In this document: positions 1-10,520 of the stretch, one piece after another
Position numbering within the stretch: the first letter of the stretch is position 1
Layout of the letters: each line of letters opens with the position of its first letter
Source: Proteles cristata cristata
Taxonomy: Eukaryota; Chordata; Mammalia; Carnivora; Hyaenidae
Assembly (NCBI GenBank): GCA_017311185.1
Contig: JAESUZ010005088.1
Span: 434,001 to 498,000 of the forward strand
Reading direction: 5' to 3'
Length of the DNA stretch: 64,000 nt
Made by a program: the position numbers and the translations under genes
Notes under the pieces: generated by a model
Told to the model about the DNA's origin: nothing
Databases searched by the model: none
Seen by the model: the letters and a program-made list of their open reading frames with translations, nothing else

Positions 1-559
1 GTAGAGCTTTATTCTCACTTGGCTGTTCCTTCCTGGTCCCTGCGTTTCCTCCCTCCTTCATTCTCCAAACTAAGCCTTCTTCTAGCAGAAAGACCTGGAA
101 AGTTATTTCAAGGGCGAGAATTTGGCAACTGTCCCTGAAAACAAAGCACATGTTTTGCAGGCGTTTTATGCTGTCCCAGAGGGCGGCCACCTGTTCCTTC
201 CCACCCACCTCCGGGCGCCTGGCTACTGAGCCATGAGACAGGACCAGCGCCAGCCCGCCCTGCACAGGCTCTGAGGTCTTCAGGGGCCTCCTCTGACCCG
301 CGGTCCGCGGGCACCCCATCAGCACCTGCCAGCCCGTCGGTCATCGCTGGTCCAAGGCCAGTAGCCAAAAGCGAAGCTGAGCTGGGGACACCTCCCCGTC
401 CCAGTATTTCAGTTTGCAAACAGATATGTCCAAACATACTCACTCACCTGGAAGAGAGAAAACCCAGGTTTCTCGAGGCTGCCGATAAGAGCCTCCATCC
501 ACCAAGGCAACACCAGCTCTAAAGAATCCTCGAGACTCCACCAAACAGAAACGAGCTCT
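1..559. other. Unassigned unique sequence
   Basis: No repeat family, exon structure or RNA gene is recognised. Open frames here are short, and their translations are of low complexity (Pro/Ser/Gly-rich), as expected by chance in GC-rich DNA. Confidence 0.5.
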
Positions 560-710
560 CGATGAGGAGCCAGGGAGAGGGGGTGGGGCTGAGGGGGGCA
601 ATGAGGAGCCAGGGAGCAGGGTGGGGGGTGGGGTGGGGGAGTGATGAGGAGACAGGGAGCAGGGGGTGGAGGTCAGGGGGGCGATGAGGAGCCAGGGAGC
701 AGGTGGGGTC
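560..710. repeat. Minisatellite, unit about 40 bp, about 3.7 copies
   Basis: Four successive blocks each begin with a version of gatgaggagccagggag and continue into a G-rich stretch of variable length. They start near 560, 600, 643 and 683. The second block is a few bases longer and the last is partial. The strand is strongly G-rich, which favours slippage and possibly G-quadruplex formation. No gene overlaps it convincingly. Confidence 0.8.
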
Positions 711-1190
711 ACACTGCTCAGCGGGTGTATCTCAGGGTCTCCTACACTCACGATCACAAAAACTCGCTCTGCTCCGTGACGCCATACTTGTGGCCCATGC
801 AGCAGCTAAACTGACAAAGGCGTCGCCCTTCTGGGTCACCCAACATGGTGGTGGGGCCTCAAAGCCCCTTCGATATGAGCACGAGGCAGCGGCGTGGAGG
901 CCAAGGGCTCGGGGCTGGGCAGACCAAGGCTGGCAGAGACAGAGCCCACCCCCAATCTGTCAGGGCCCAGGGGGTGATGGACAGGAGCTGAGGTCCCCCA
1001 GGAAAGGCTGCGGCCAAAGGCTTTAGGGAAGAAAGGCAGGCGCCCAAGCTCGCAGTCCCACCTGACCTGAGCCTGTCTCCCCGGGGCCATGGCACCCCTG
1101 GCCACGTCCTGCTTCCTGCTCATGTGGCAGTGAGACACACGGGGCCCTGTGTCAGAGGGGCCTGCGCATGAGGGTTCTGCTCTGTGACCA
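711..1190. other. Unassigned unique sequence
   Basis: GC-rich sequence with no recognised repeat. Overlapping open frames of about 100 codons exist on both strands and show no recognisable domain. Confidence 0.45.
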
Positions 1191-1206
1191 TGATCTTGAA
1201 TTTCTT

Positions 1207-1285
1207 TCTTTTTTTTTTTTTAAGTTCACTTATTTTAAGAGAGAGAGCAAGCAGGAGAAGGGCCGGGGGAGAGGAGGGAGGGAGG

Positions 1286-1322
<37 letters not shown>

Positions 1323-1449
1323 TCCCAAACAGGCTCTGCACGGCCAGCAGGGAACCTGACGCGGGGCTTGAACTCACGAATCTCGAGATCATGACCTGAG
1401 TGGGAACCGAGAGTCAGACACTCAACCGACTGAGCCCCTCAGGCACCCC
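1207..1449 (-). mobile_element. CAN-SINE, minus strand
   Basis: Read on the minus strand, this has the tRNA-Lys-like head (box B complement near 1370), a CT-rich body seen here as an expanded GA run at 1270-1320, and an A-rich tail seen as a T run at about 1209-1221. Imperfect flanking duplicates tgatcttgaatttctt (1191-1206) and tggacttgaacttctt (1451-1466) are the likely TSDs. Confidence 0.95.
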
Positions 1450-1466
1450 CTGGACTTGAACTTCTT

Positions 1467-1802
1467 AATAATTTTATTCCTGACCTTGTGACAGATAATG
1501 CAGGATCCCTGCTGTCCTGGCAACAAAAATCTTTTTGGATACTCATTGGTGGCAGAAAAACAACAGAAGAGGACATGTGTGACGTGCCATTTCCATGATC
1601 CAGATTCACCGTGTGAGCAACGTCACAGCATCTCAGATCCTGGGCTTGTTGGACCGCGAAGGGGAAATTAGTAACCACTCCTGCGGTCGGGCAGGGTAGA
1701 ATAAGGAAGTGCATGCATCTATAAATCAGAAACAAAAATTACTGAAACCCCCTCTGTGACAATAGGCCATAAGATTTGCTCTCTTTAAAAAGCTTTATTC
1801 CC
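1467..1802. other. Unassigned unique sequence between two SINEs
   Basis: No repeat or coding signature is recognised. Confidence 0.45.
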
Positions 1803-2024
1803 GGGGCACCTGGGTGGCTCATTGGTTAAGTGATCAACTTCAGCTCAGGTCACGATCTCACGGTTTGTGGGTTCGAGCCCCGCGTCGGGCTCTGTGCTGA
1901 CAGCTCAGAGCCTGGAGCTGCTTCGGATTCTGTGTCTCCCTCTCTCTCTGCCCCTCCTCTGCTTGCGCTCTGTCTCACTCTGTCTCTCAAAAATAAATAA
2001 GTGTAAAAACAAAAACAAAAACAA
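1803..2024 (+). mobile_element. CAN-SINE, plus strand
   Basis: Full-length head-to-tail copy. It starts with ggggcacctgggtggctca and ends in an AAATAAATAA tail followed by an (AAAAAC)n run at about 2005-2028. Flanks aaaaagctttattc and aaaaatcctttgttc are similar but too diverged to be a firm TSD. Confidence 0.95.
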
Positions 2025-2028
2025 AAAT

Positions 2029-3816
2029 CCTTTGTTCTGGAGAGGTGGATTGAAATATGAAACTTAAGGTGTCGTATCCTCCATGAGCTAACACCGTATC
2101 GGCCCCAGAGCCTGCCGGGGGCTGCTGGTGTGTGGCTACACAAGGTGTGTCCACATTGGAGCCTACATAGCTTTGTTCTCCAAAACGCCACAGAAGTACA
2201 TCTAGAAAGGGCATAAGGAAGTTCCGGATCAGTGGCTGAAGTGCCCTCCTCCAGATCAGCGCGTAAGTACACAGTCACCTGGGTGAGGCGGTACCCACCC
2301 TTCTCCATGTCCCGGGCGTAAAAATCTCCACCAAGGAATTCTCGGGAACATGACATTCCTATCGCATCCGAGCAGAACCTCTTCTGGGCTGCAAACGAGG
2401 AACTCGGCCCATCCAAGCTGTCGGAGACCTTTTTCCTCTTCCCAAATCTGTGGCGGACGGTTTTCCACTCATAAGAAGGAGACTCATACTCAAAATCCCG
2501 AGTTGCTTTTACTTCTCCCTAAAGCGGGATGTGGATTCTAAGGAACCCCGTTATCACCTCATGAATGTGCCGATAAATTTTACAACTTGGGATGGAAAGT
2601 TAGTATGCATACAGGGACCTGCAATGTTCGCCTGTGAGATTTCCGTGTTATGTCCAATCTCTCTGCGCTGGAGACTTTCTGTTTGTAGGGCTAGAAAGGT
2701 GTTTTGATGACATTGAGGATCTCACCATTTCTGTCTGGCGCCTTCCAATTTGATGAGCTACCCTTCTTCGTGAGAGTCGAAGCTCTTTGCCTCGTGTGCC
2801 ACGGACCAGTGTTTTAAAACAACTCCCTGGGCCCTGGTGAGCAAAATCGTCTTTGGTGCTAGAGCGCATTTGGGAGTTCAGAAATCCTGTTACTTCAGAG
2901 TGTCAGGCTGGCCCAGGAAAAGGGCCAGACAGCTGTGGGGAAAGTCTAAAAGAAGGAGCTAATCAGGAAAATGAACAAAAGGCTTCACGGGTTGTGTCAT
3001 AGCAACAGATGCTCAAAACAGTTAAAATCACACGTGCCGTTATTCCTTCTGATTCAGACTCCTTCCTCAGACAGCAAAATGAGCAGTGAAGGAATTTCCT
3101 CCTTTACTCTGAGCAAAGCTGGGACGCAGGTCCAGGACATCTTGAAAGAAAAAAAGAAGACAGAGGCTTCCCTTCCAGCCCTCATTAACCTGTAATTTCA
3201 TAGCAGGTGCAGCCGTCTGGGGCAAATATTTGACAGAAAGCAGCAGGCAACTCTCTTCTATTCAAAGATGTGATTTGAGATCCCAAGGTCCACTTAGCTA
3301 GGATCTAACCAGTTCCCGGCCAGAGCTTCTGTCCCTATGGACACATTCTGGAAAAGTACCTAAATCTTCCTGTACACGAGTTTTCCCAAATGCAAAATCA
3401 GAAGGAAAGATTTCAACCTATTTTATAGAATTATTGCAAGGAAAACACAACCGTGAGTAATATTTGAGAAGGATTTTACTCGTAGCTAATTGTTACATAA
3501 ATGCCTAAGGCTGCCAGGCCCCCGGCGGGAGGCCTGCCTGATGTAAAGTTGCAGCCTCTAGGCCAATTCACCTGTTTGGAATCTCTTGTCCAGCGTTAGT
3601 AAATGTCCCATTTGGGAGCCTTCATGGTGCAAAAATATATGGAAAGTAGAATGTGCATCACGATTGCCAGAAATTGAACTTTCCAGAAAGGGGGCCGAGT
3701 AGGGGGCCGAGTAGGGAAACAAGTACTTATGTGTGCTTTCATGGCCCATCATAAAGTCTTTTTATTTTATTACACGCACATTTTCCTCTTTCCCTCGATC
3801 ATGGATCAGAATGCTT
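2029..3816. other. Unassigned sequence, about 1.8 kb
   Basis: No interspersed repeat is recognised. A short exact tandem doubling of gggggccgagta lies at 3690-3713. Open frames are at most 85 codons outside SINE overlap and look random. Conserved non-coding sequence cannot be excluded by eye. Confidence 0.45.
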
Positions 3817-3905
3817 TACAGCTAGAAGGAGTTTTAGGGAGATTCTAGGTGCTTCTCATTTTACAAATACCAGGTCCCCGAGCTAAGCGGTACCCAGCTT
3901 TCCGA
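3817..3905 (-). mobile_element. Possible MIR-type SINE relic, minus strand
   Basis: The segment carries agctagaaggagttttaggg, then a gattctag-like word, then ctcattttacaaat. This matches in order the reverse complement of the conserved core of ancient mammalian MIR-like SINEs. It is short and diverged, so the family name is tentative. Confidence 0.4.
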
Positions 3906-4038
3906 CTTGGAGCACCGTTCAAAGGAATCACTTAGCTCATCCCATCTACAGCCCGGTGCGCCAGCCCTGGTCGCTATTTCCACCGCAGGGCAAACAAAAA
4001 AGGATTGTTCTTCGGACTCTGCAGAAGGGACCCCTACC

Positions 4039-4252
4039 GGGGCTCCTGGGTGGCTCAGTTGGTTAAGTGTCTGACTTCAGCTCAGGTCATGATCACATGG
4101 CTTGTGAGTTCAAACCCCGCATCGGGTTCTGTGCTGACAGCTCAGAGCCTGGAGCCTATTTCAGATTCTGTGTCTCCCTCCTCTCTGACCCTCCCCTGCT
4201 CATGCCGTCTCTCTCTCAGAAGTAAATAAAACATTTAAAAAAAAAAAAAAAA
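4039..4252 (+). mobile_element. CAN-SINE, plus strand
   Basis: Complete copy between a 14/15-match TSD, gaagggacccctacc (4024-4038) and gaaggcacccctacc (4253-4267). The body ends ctctctctcag then aagtaaataaaac and a long A run, so it carries a pyrimidine-AG junction before the tail. Confidence 0.97.
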
Positions 4253-4267
4253 GAAGGCACCCCTACC

Positions 4268-4917
4268 GGCGGAATGCCAGGGGGCCACACTCCGGGTGGG
4301 ACCCTCGTTCTGCGTGTGGGAAAAGTCAGCCAACCGTTGTCTGCGATTTTGCGAGTATAGTGTGACCTTCACCACAGCCTCATGCAACAGGCGCCCACGG
4401 AGAATGTGGGTGAGGCATGTAAGCTGCTTCTCCCAAGGGTGCCTGATTCCCAGGATTCCCCCAAGTCCAGGTTCAAAGGCCTTCTTGCCGCTCCCCCTAA
4501 GGTGTTATCAGAGAAACTGTCCTGGGCTGGTGACTGAGGCAAGGACTTGGCCTCAGGGGGAAGTCTGGGATGGACTCCTGAAACCGGAAGGTAGGCTAGA
4601 AGGAACAGGCAAGGAAGGAGCCAGTTCACAGACCGGGGCCCAGGGGAGGCAGGGCGAAGTGGAGGCCAAGGCCGGGAGCCTGGGCCCTGGAGCGGAACAT
4701 TCCCCGTGCCCTCTGTCCTGAGCGGCCCCAATTACTTTTGACTGATGGGGCCTTGACTCTGGGATCTAGCAGCCCTCCTGACTTCTACCAGAGTGTTTAT
4801 GCTGACTCAACCACCTTACGAGCTCCTTTTAGCACACAACAGCTGGTCGCCGAGCCAGGGCACATAACCCCATGGACATCTGAAGGATTCGTGCCAGCCT
4901 GGCTTTGAGGTTGTGCC
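4268..4917. other. Unassigned unique sequence
   Basis: GC-rich sequence with no recognised repeat. Two antiparallel open frames of 120-141 codons overlap each other here and have no recognisable domain. Confidence 0.45.
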
Positions 4918-5110
4918 CCTCGCTGCTTCCCAGCCACATCCGCTTGGGCAGGTCCCGAAGCCTCTGGGTGTCTCATTTTCCTCATCCGTGAGACGGAGGA
5001 GATTCTAGGCGATAACTGTACCCGTGCCATCGGGCCACTCGAAGATGAAATGAGTCCGTCCGCACGGAAGCGCTGGGCACGGGGCTGGCACACAGCAGGT
5101 GCCCACACTG
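4918..5110 (+). mobile_element. MIR relic, plus strand
   Basis: The ordered motifs are those of MIR: cttgggcaggtcccgaagcc, then tgtctcattttcctcatc, then a diverged middle, then ggggctggcacacagcaggt at the 3' side. Many CpG-type substitutions mark it as old. Confidence 0.85.
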
Positions 5111-6146
5111 TGTGGTTATCCCTGGCTGCTGCACACGGCCCTCCCAGCCCCGGGCGGCGCTCCCCTGAAGGGACCTCACCAGGACCTCCTCCGGGATGAG
5201 GACACGCTGTCTTCTGAGTCAGGCCATTCCATTTTTGGACAGCTCTGACTAAGAACATTCTTCCTTGTGTGCAGCCAAGTCCACCTCCCTGCGACTCCCA
5301 CTCACTGGCCCCGGCTCTGCCAGAAGGCAAATGTCAAAAAAATATTCTTGAAGGAGAGGACATAGAATGTAAATAATAATGAAAGAATCGGGTTGCGGAA
5401 TTACAGCCCCCGCCCCTCCCCGCACCCCCAGCCGTTCCCCCAGCTAAGCACAGACTGGGGGGAGTCAGACCTTTTCGGTAAATTTGAAAGCCGGAAACAT
5501 TCTGTGTTCCTTTAGAAATGCGTGAAAACAATTTTGTTTTTCAGACCCAGAATGTGCTGTCAGAGCGCCGTGAGACCAAAGGTGCAAAGACGACGAGCAC
5601 TAGGGCCACTGCGGAGACGGGACCTGACCTCCCTTAATACGTGCTGTCCACCCCGTAATCGCTATGCGTCAGGGGTGAGGGGATGAGCCCCAGGACCTCT
5701 GTTTGCAGAGCCTTTCTGGCGTCAGGTGTAAAATCACGAGTCCAAGTCCCTTTCTGGCCTTGGTGGCTTATCCTAGGATGGCCGATAATGCAGACCTCTT
5801 TTTCTTCGTAGACTTGACAGCTTGGCTCTCCAGCGACTCCTGATAAAAATGATTTGAAGTCGAGTTTTTCAGCATCGCAAGATGCGAAAGTTCTGGGGAT
5901 CGGTTGCACAATCCTGTGAGTTACCGAACACTTACGGAGCCCCAGACTTAAAATTGATGCAGCTGGTATGTCCAAGGCTGTGTGCTTTTCACCACAATAA
6001 AAAGGTATATGCAGGGTGACATAGGTGAAATCACATGACAAACGGCTCCAAAATGGTACAAGCGGAGGCAAACGTTCATCACGCTGTAGATGTACGGCCC
6101 GTGCGCTCTTCCGTAACATTAGACTTCGGTGAAAAGTGTATGTACA
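5111..6146. other. Unassigned sequence, about 1 kb
   Basis: No repeat family is recognised. A 161-codon open frame on the minus strand at 5634-6119 has a mixed composition but no domain I recognise and no splice or promoter context that supports it. Confidence 0.45.
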
Positions 6147-6362
6147 GAGGCGCCCGGGGGGCTCAATGGGTTGAGTGTCCGACTGGGCTCAGGCCATGAT
6201 CTCACGGTACGTGAGTTCGAGCCCCACGTCGGGCTCTGTGCTGATGGCTCGGAGCCTGGAGCTGCTTTGGGTTCTGCGTCTCCCTCTCTCTCTGCCACTG
6301 CCCTGCTCATGCTCTGTTTCTGTCTCTCTCTCTCTCAAAAATAAACAAATATTTTAAAAACT
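6147..6362 (+). mobile_element. CAN-SINE, plus strand
   Basis: Full-length copy with a box B-like gagttcgagcccc near 6211 and a tail of aaaaataaacaaatatttt. TSDs are not clear. The best pair is an aaaagtgtatgtaca-like word before it and a diverged counterpart after 6362. Confidence 0.94.
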
Positions 6363-6710
6363 TAGAAATGTGTCGATACAAAAAATAATAATAGAGCGAA
6401 GGAGCACGCGAAGGAGCTCTCGTGGGAACAAGCTCATCCACAGGCTGGCACCTGCCGGAGGTGGGGGGCAGCGGCCTGTTTCGGGGTGTGTTTGTCGTGT
6501 TTCATGATAAAAAAAAAACCAGAAATGCACGGAACATTTAAAGGGCTAGAAGAAAATGACTTGCGCATTTTAAGCATAAATCAGCGAAAACCCAGGACAG
6601 GTGCTGGGACTCCCCATGGGGGGCTTGGGTCCACGGCTCTCGGTGGCAGAACCGTCCCTTTATGTCTCTAAACCAAGTGCGATTGGCCAGGCAGGTGCAG
6701 TGGTCGCCCT
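6363..6710. other. Unassigned unique sequence
   Basis: No recognised repeat. An A run occurs at 6509-6518. This begins the longest SINE-free stretch of the window, which runs to about 14.1 kb. Confidence 0.45.
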
Positions 6711-6770
6711 ACGGCATTACTAGTACTGCCAGCACGACTACTAGTTCCCCGGGGGGCACTGCTGGCAGCC
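6711..6770. repeat. Isolated motif related to the 21-bp minisatellite, inverted
   Basis: The stretch contains ggcattactagtactgcc and then gactactagttcc. Its reverse complement reads ggaactagtagtc followed by ggcagtactagta, which matches the words of the array at 7264-8541. It sits about 500 bp upstream of the array and in the opposite orientation, so it may be a seed or a displaced unit. Confidence 0.6.
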
Positions 6771-7263
6771 AGGCTGCCCGGAAGCATCGTCGGGGCCGTC
6801 CCTGGAGACCTAAGCCCTGAGGGCCTTAGCTAAGGTGACCTGGTGAGGCTGGGCACAGACCCGCGTCCTGGGTGTTTGTTTACCTGCTCTGGGCACCAGA
6901 GAAGGGCAGACCGTCCCCTTCCTAAACACTTCGTTGATTTTGAGAGTTCTGAGCCTCACACGGCACCCGAGGGAGGGGTGCTAACAAGCTGTTTTGTTTT
7001 AGGCGGGGACGCAGAGGAATCGGACTGTCCCGTGGGAGGGAGGGAGGACCTGCCGGGCTTTGGGATGGGGGGGCGTGGAGGGTCTCCGGGGTCAAAGCCG
7101 GAGAGCTCTCGAGAGCCTGGTCCACAAAGCCTGGGAGACCGTAGGACTGTTCAGCCAGAGGCCACGGTGGGAGGCGGCCCCGGCTGCCAGGGACCTCAGC
7201 TCTTCGTTCTGGATTCGTGGCTGAGCCCTCGGAGGCACCAGGTGCCGAACTAGTGACCTGCCG
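6771..7263. other. Unassigned GC-rich sequence upstream of the minisatellite
   Basis: No recognised repeat family. Open frames of up to 136 codons end where the array begins and have no recognisable domain. Confidence 0.45.
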
Positions 7264-8541
7264 GCACTACCAGTAGTACTGGCCGTGGAGCTAGTGGTAC
7301 TGGCCATGCAACTAGTAGTACTGGCCGTGGAACTAGTGGTACTGGTTGTAGAACTAGTGGTACTGGTTGTGGAACTAGTACTAGTTGTGGAACTAGTAGT
7401 ACTGGCAATGGAACTAGTAGCACTGGCAGTAGAACTAGTGGTACTGGCCGTGGAACTAGTGGTACTGGCCGTGGAATTAGTGGTACTGGTTGTGGAACTA
7501 GTACTAGTTGTGGAACTAGTAGTACTGGCAATGGAACTAGTAGTACTGGCCGTGGAACTAGTAGTACTGGCCGTGGAACTAGTGGTACTGGTTGTAGAAC
7601 TAGTAGTACTGGCCGTGGAACTAGTGGTACTGGTTGTAGAACTAGTGGTACTGGCCGTGGAACTAGTACTACTGGCCGTGGAACTAGTACTAGTTGTGGA
7701 ACTAGTAGTACTGGAAATGGAACTAGTAGTACTAGTTGTGGAACTAGTAGTACTGGCCGTGGAACTAGTGGTACTGGTTGTAGAACTAGTAGTACTGGCC
7801 GTGGAACTAGTGGTACTGGTTGTAGAACTAGTGGTACTGGCCGTGGAACTAGTACTACTGGCCGTGGAACTAGTGGTACTGGTTGTAGAACTAGTGGTAC
7901 TGGCCGTGGAACTAGTACTAGTTGTGGAACTAGTAGTACTGGCAATGGAACTAGTAGTACTGGCCGTGGAACTAGTGGTACTGGCCGTGGAACTAGTAGT
8001 ACTGGCCGTGGAACTAGTGGTACTGGTTGTAGAACTAGTAGTACTGGCCGTGGAACTAGTGGTACTGGTTGTAGAACTAGTGGTACTGGCCGTGGAACTA
8101 GTACTAGTTGTGGAACTAGTAGTACTGGCAATGGAACTAGTAGTACTGGCAATGGAACTAGTAGCACTGGCAGTAGAACTAGTGGTACTGGCCGTGGAAT
8201 TAGTGGTACTGGCCGTGGAACTAGTGGTACTGGTTGTAGAACTAGTAGTACTGGCAATGGAACTAGTAGTACTGGCTGTGGAACTAGTGGTACTGGTTGT
8301 GGAACTAGTACTAGTTGTGGAACTAGTGGTACTGGCAATGGAACTAGTAGCACTGGCAGTAGAACTAGTGGTACTGGCCGTGGAACTAGTGGTACTGGCC
8401 GTGGAATTAGTGGTACTGGCCGTGGAACTAGTACTACTGGCCGTGGAACTAGTGGTACTGGTCGGGAACTAGTACTACTGGCCGTGGAACTAGTACTACT
8501 GGCCGTAGAACTAGTGGTACTGGCCGGGAACTAGCGGTACC
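7264..8541. repeat. Large 21-bp minisatellite (VNTR), about 60 units
   Basis: The core unit reads gtggaactagtggtactggcc (21 bases if written from gtgg; key words are actagt, the SpeI hexamer, and ggtactgg or agtactgg). Variants alternate ggccgtgg, ggttgtag, ggcaatgg and ggcagtag at the join. An 18-bp short unit containing gaactagtactagttgtgg recurs about six times (near 7379, 7503, 7688, 7917, 8103 and 8310). Because both unit lengths are multiples of three and contain no stop in the main frames, both strands stay open for more than 360 codons (plus-strand heptads VELVVLA, minus-strand Val/Leu/Pro repeats). Nothing suggests that these frames are translated. The array ends in degenerate units near 8465-8541. 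Confidence 0.97.
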
Positions 8542-9487
8542 AGCCCCATCCACCTGGATCCTTTAAGGCTCAGAAAGAAAAGCTTGTGTTTGACTCCAAC
8601 AGTTTGCGTTTCCGGTGGTTTAAGTATGAACCGGTAGGGACGCCTCCCTCCGGGGCGTCCTTGCTCCCTGGCAGTCAGGCGCCCAGGCGAGCAGGGTCCC
8701 AGAGGCCTCCTGATGCGGCTCGGGGCCCCTCCCCCTGGAGCTGGCCTCCTGAAGCTTCTGGAGACAGCAGTGTCTGGCTCAGCAGCCCCTCCTTCCTCCC
8801 TGATCCTGGCGGAGGGGCCAAAGGATTTGGCCTCGGACCTCCGTGCTCTACCCTCCAGGGTGATGGCCGCTCGTTTACCGAGGGCACGATCTCCTTCCTG
8901 AATCAACAAGGGGTGCTGACTCAGCGTCCAGACGGCCGTCGTGGGCACCCGGACCCTCCCTCCACCCGGAGGCCTGGCTCCACCACTTGCTGCCCGCGCT
9001 GCCCCCGGGGTCCCCTCGTCACTCGCCCAGCACCCAGCTCCCGAGTCACGGGAGCCCCAGGGGGACATAGGGCAGGTGCCCCCACCAAGCCATCCTTTAG
9101 CCCACCGGTCACTTTCTTGCTAGCAAAATCCGCGGCTCCTACAATCAGAGCCTTTAACGCGGGCGCCCAGCACTCTCTCCACCTGCCATCAGAAAACACT
9201 GACTAACACAGGGAAGTTGAGCCCACAGCGGGGACCCCCCCTCGAGGGTGCTGCGCACCCCTCACTGTGACATTCCAGAACCAAGGGGCGTGGCGAGGTG
9301 CTAGGTCAGCTCCAAGCTCCCTCTGGGGGGTCTTCCCTTTCCCTGGGGCTCCCATCACCTGGGACACCACCCGGCGCTGTTTCCCCTGCCTGGACTCAGT
9401 CCAGTCTACTGAGTACCTGCTATGTGCTGGGTAGATGGCGGTCACGCAGGTGATGCTGAGATGGAGAGGGGACGGAGGCCACGGAGC
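8542..9487. other. Unassigned GC-rich sequence downstream of the minisatellite
   Basis: CpG-containing GC-rich DNA. Open frames of 185-206 codons overlap on both strands, which is the usual appearance of GC-rich non-coding sequence. A fragment resembling the antisense MIR start (gagtacctgctatgtgctgg, 9411-9430) lies just before the next feature. Confidence 0.45.
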
Positions 9488-9655
9488 TCCTCTGGGTGCC
9501 AGGCAGTGTCCTGTGTGCATAATTGGACTCACTGAATCCTCAACACAGACCCGTCTGGTCCTCTGGAAGCCCTGTGAAAATGGGCGCCTTCATCATTGGG
9601 TTTCCCAGATGAACGGAACTGCCCAAGGTCAGGAACTGCCAGCCAGGTCCCTGGA
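9488..9655 (-). mobile_element. MIR relic, minus strand
   Basis: The segment shows gtgccaggcagtgtcctgtg, then a diverged calendar of MIR words including tgaatcctcaacacagacc, then gggtttcccagatgaacgga and ctgcccaaggtcagg. This is the order expected for the reverse complement of MIR. Confidence 0.8.
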
Positions 9656-9884
9656 GAGCACGTCTAGCAGATAGGACAGCGAAAGGGGGTGTGGACAAAG
9701 AGGTGGCCCCAGGGGGTTAGTGAGGGAAGCACTGTGAGAAGGGCCCCAGCCCAGAGCAGGAGGGGCGGTGGGCAGGTGACCGTCAGACAGAAGGAGGCCC
9801 GGGCGAGCAAGGTGTGCGTGGCAGAGCCGTGAGTGAGGGGACCGAGGGCTGTCCGCCATCCTCGATTCGGTCCCGGACATGAGA

Positions 9885-10310
9885 AGCTACAAGGGACGAT
9901 ACTGGGACAGTGGATGAAATTTGAATACGGACCGTGGATTGAATAATCGCTTTCCATACATGTGAAGTTTCCTGATTCTGGTCATCGTGTTGTGCCTGTG
10001 CACAAGCATGTTTTAGTTATTAGGAAATACACGCTGAAGTATACGGGGCCCAATGCCTCCTACCGACTCTCAGAAGGTTCAGAGACAATATGCACGTGTG
10101 TGTGTGCGTGTGTACGTGTGTGTGTATGTGTGGGTGTGTGAGTGGAGAGAGCTGGAAAGAGAGACAGACGATGATACAGCAAACAGGCCAAGTGTGAAGG
10201 CATGAATCTGGGTAAAAGGTGTATGGGAGGGCCTTATGCGCTTCTTGCAACTTTTCAGCAAATTTGAAGTTATTCTAAAACACGAAGTTACCAAAAATAT
10301 AGGAGCTGAA
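9885..10310 (+). mobile_element. L1M-type LINE-1 3' UTR relic, plus strand
   Basis: Ordered words match old L1 3' ends: gattgaataatcgctttcc, aatacacgctgaagtatacg, tctcagaaggttcagagac, then a TG-rich run, then cttgcaacttttcagcaaat and gaagttattctaaaac. No ORF2 coding remains. The subfamily (L1MC/L1ME range) is a guess. Confidence 0.78.
10094..10138. repeat. Imperfect (TG)n microsatellite
   Basis: Interrupted TG/CG run inside the old L1 3' UTR, at the place where this L1 type usually carries simple sequence. Confidence 0.85.
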
Positions 10311-10378
10311 ACAGCAGTACAGCAAATTATAAAAGCCAAACAATCCCCATCAAATACGTTGGAGGGATTGCCTACAGG

Positions 10379-10520
10379 AAGGGGGGTGTGTGGGGGGAGA
10401 AAGGATAAAAATAGAGAGACAGAGACAGAGGGAGGGACAGAGGAAAGGAAGTGAGGAGGGGGAGGAGGGAGGGAGGAAGGGAGGGAGGGAGGCTCAGAGA
10501 GAGGAAGGAGAAAGCGGGGT
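10379..10520. repeat. Purine-rich simple sequence, (GGGA)n/(GA)n
   Basis: Almost uninterrupted G and A on the plus strand, with GGGAGGGA-type runs near 10457-10490. Confidence 0.85.

Noticed and set aside
7285..8472. A 395-codon plus-strand frame and a 367-codon minus-strand frame over the minisatellite
   Set aside because: Both follow from repeat units that are multiples of three without stops. There is no start context, domain or exon structure, and the two strands are equally open.
8586..9206. A 206-codon plus-strand open frame
   Set aside because: GC-rich, Pro/Ser/Gly/Arg-rich translation with an equally long frame opposite it and no recognisable domain.
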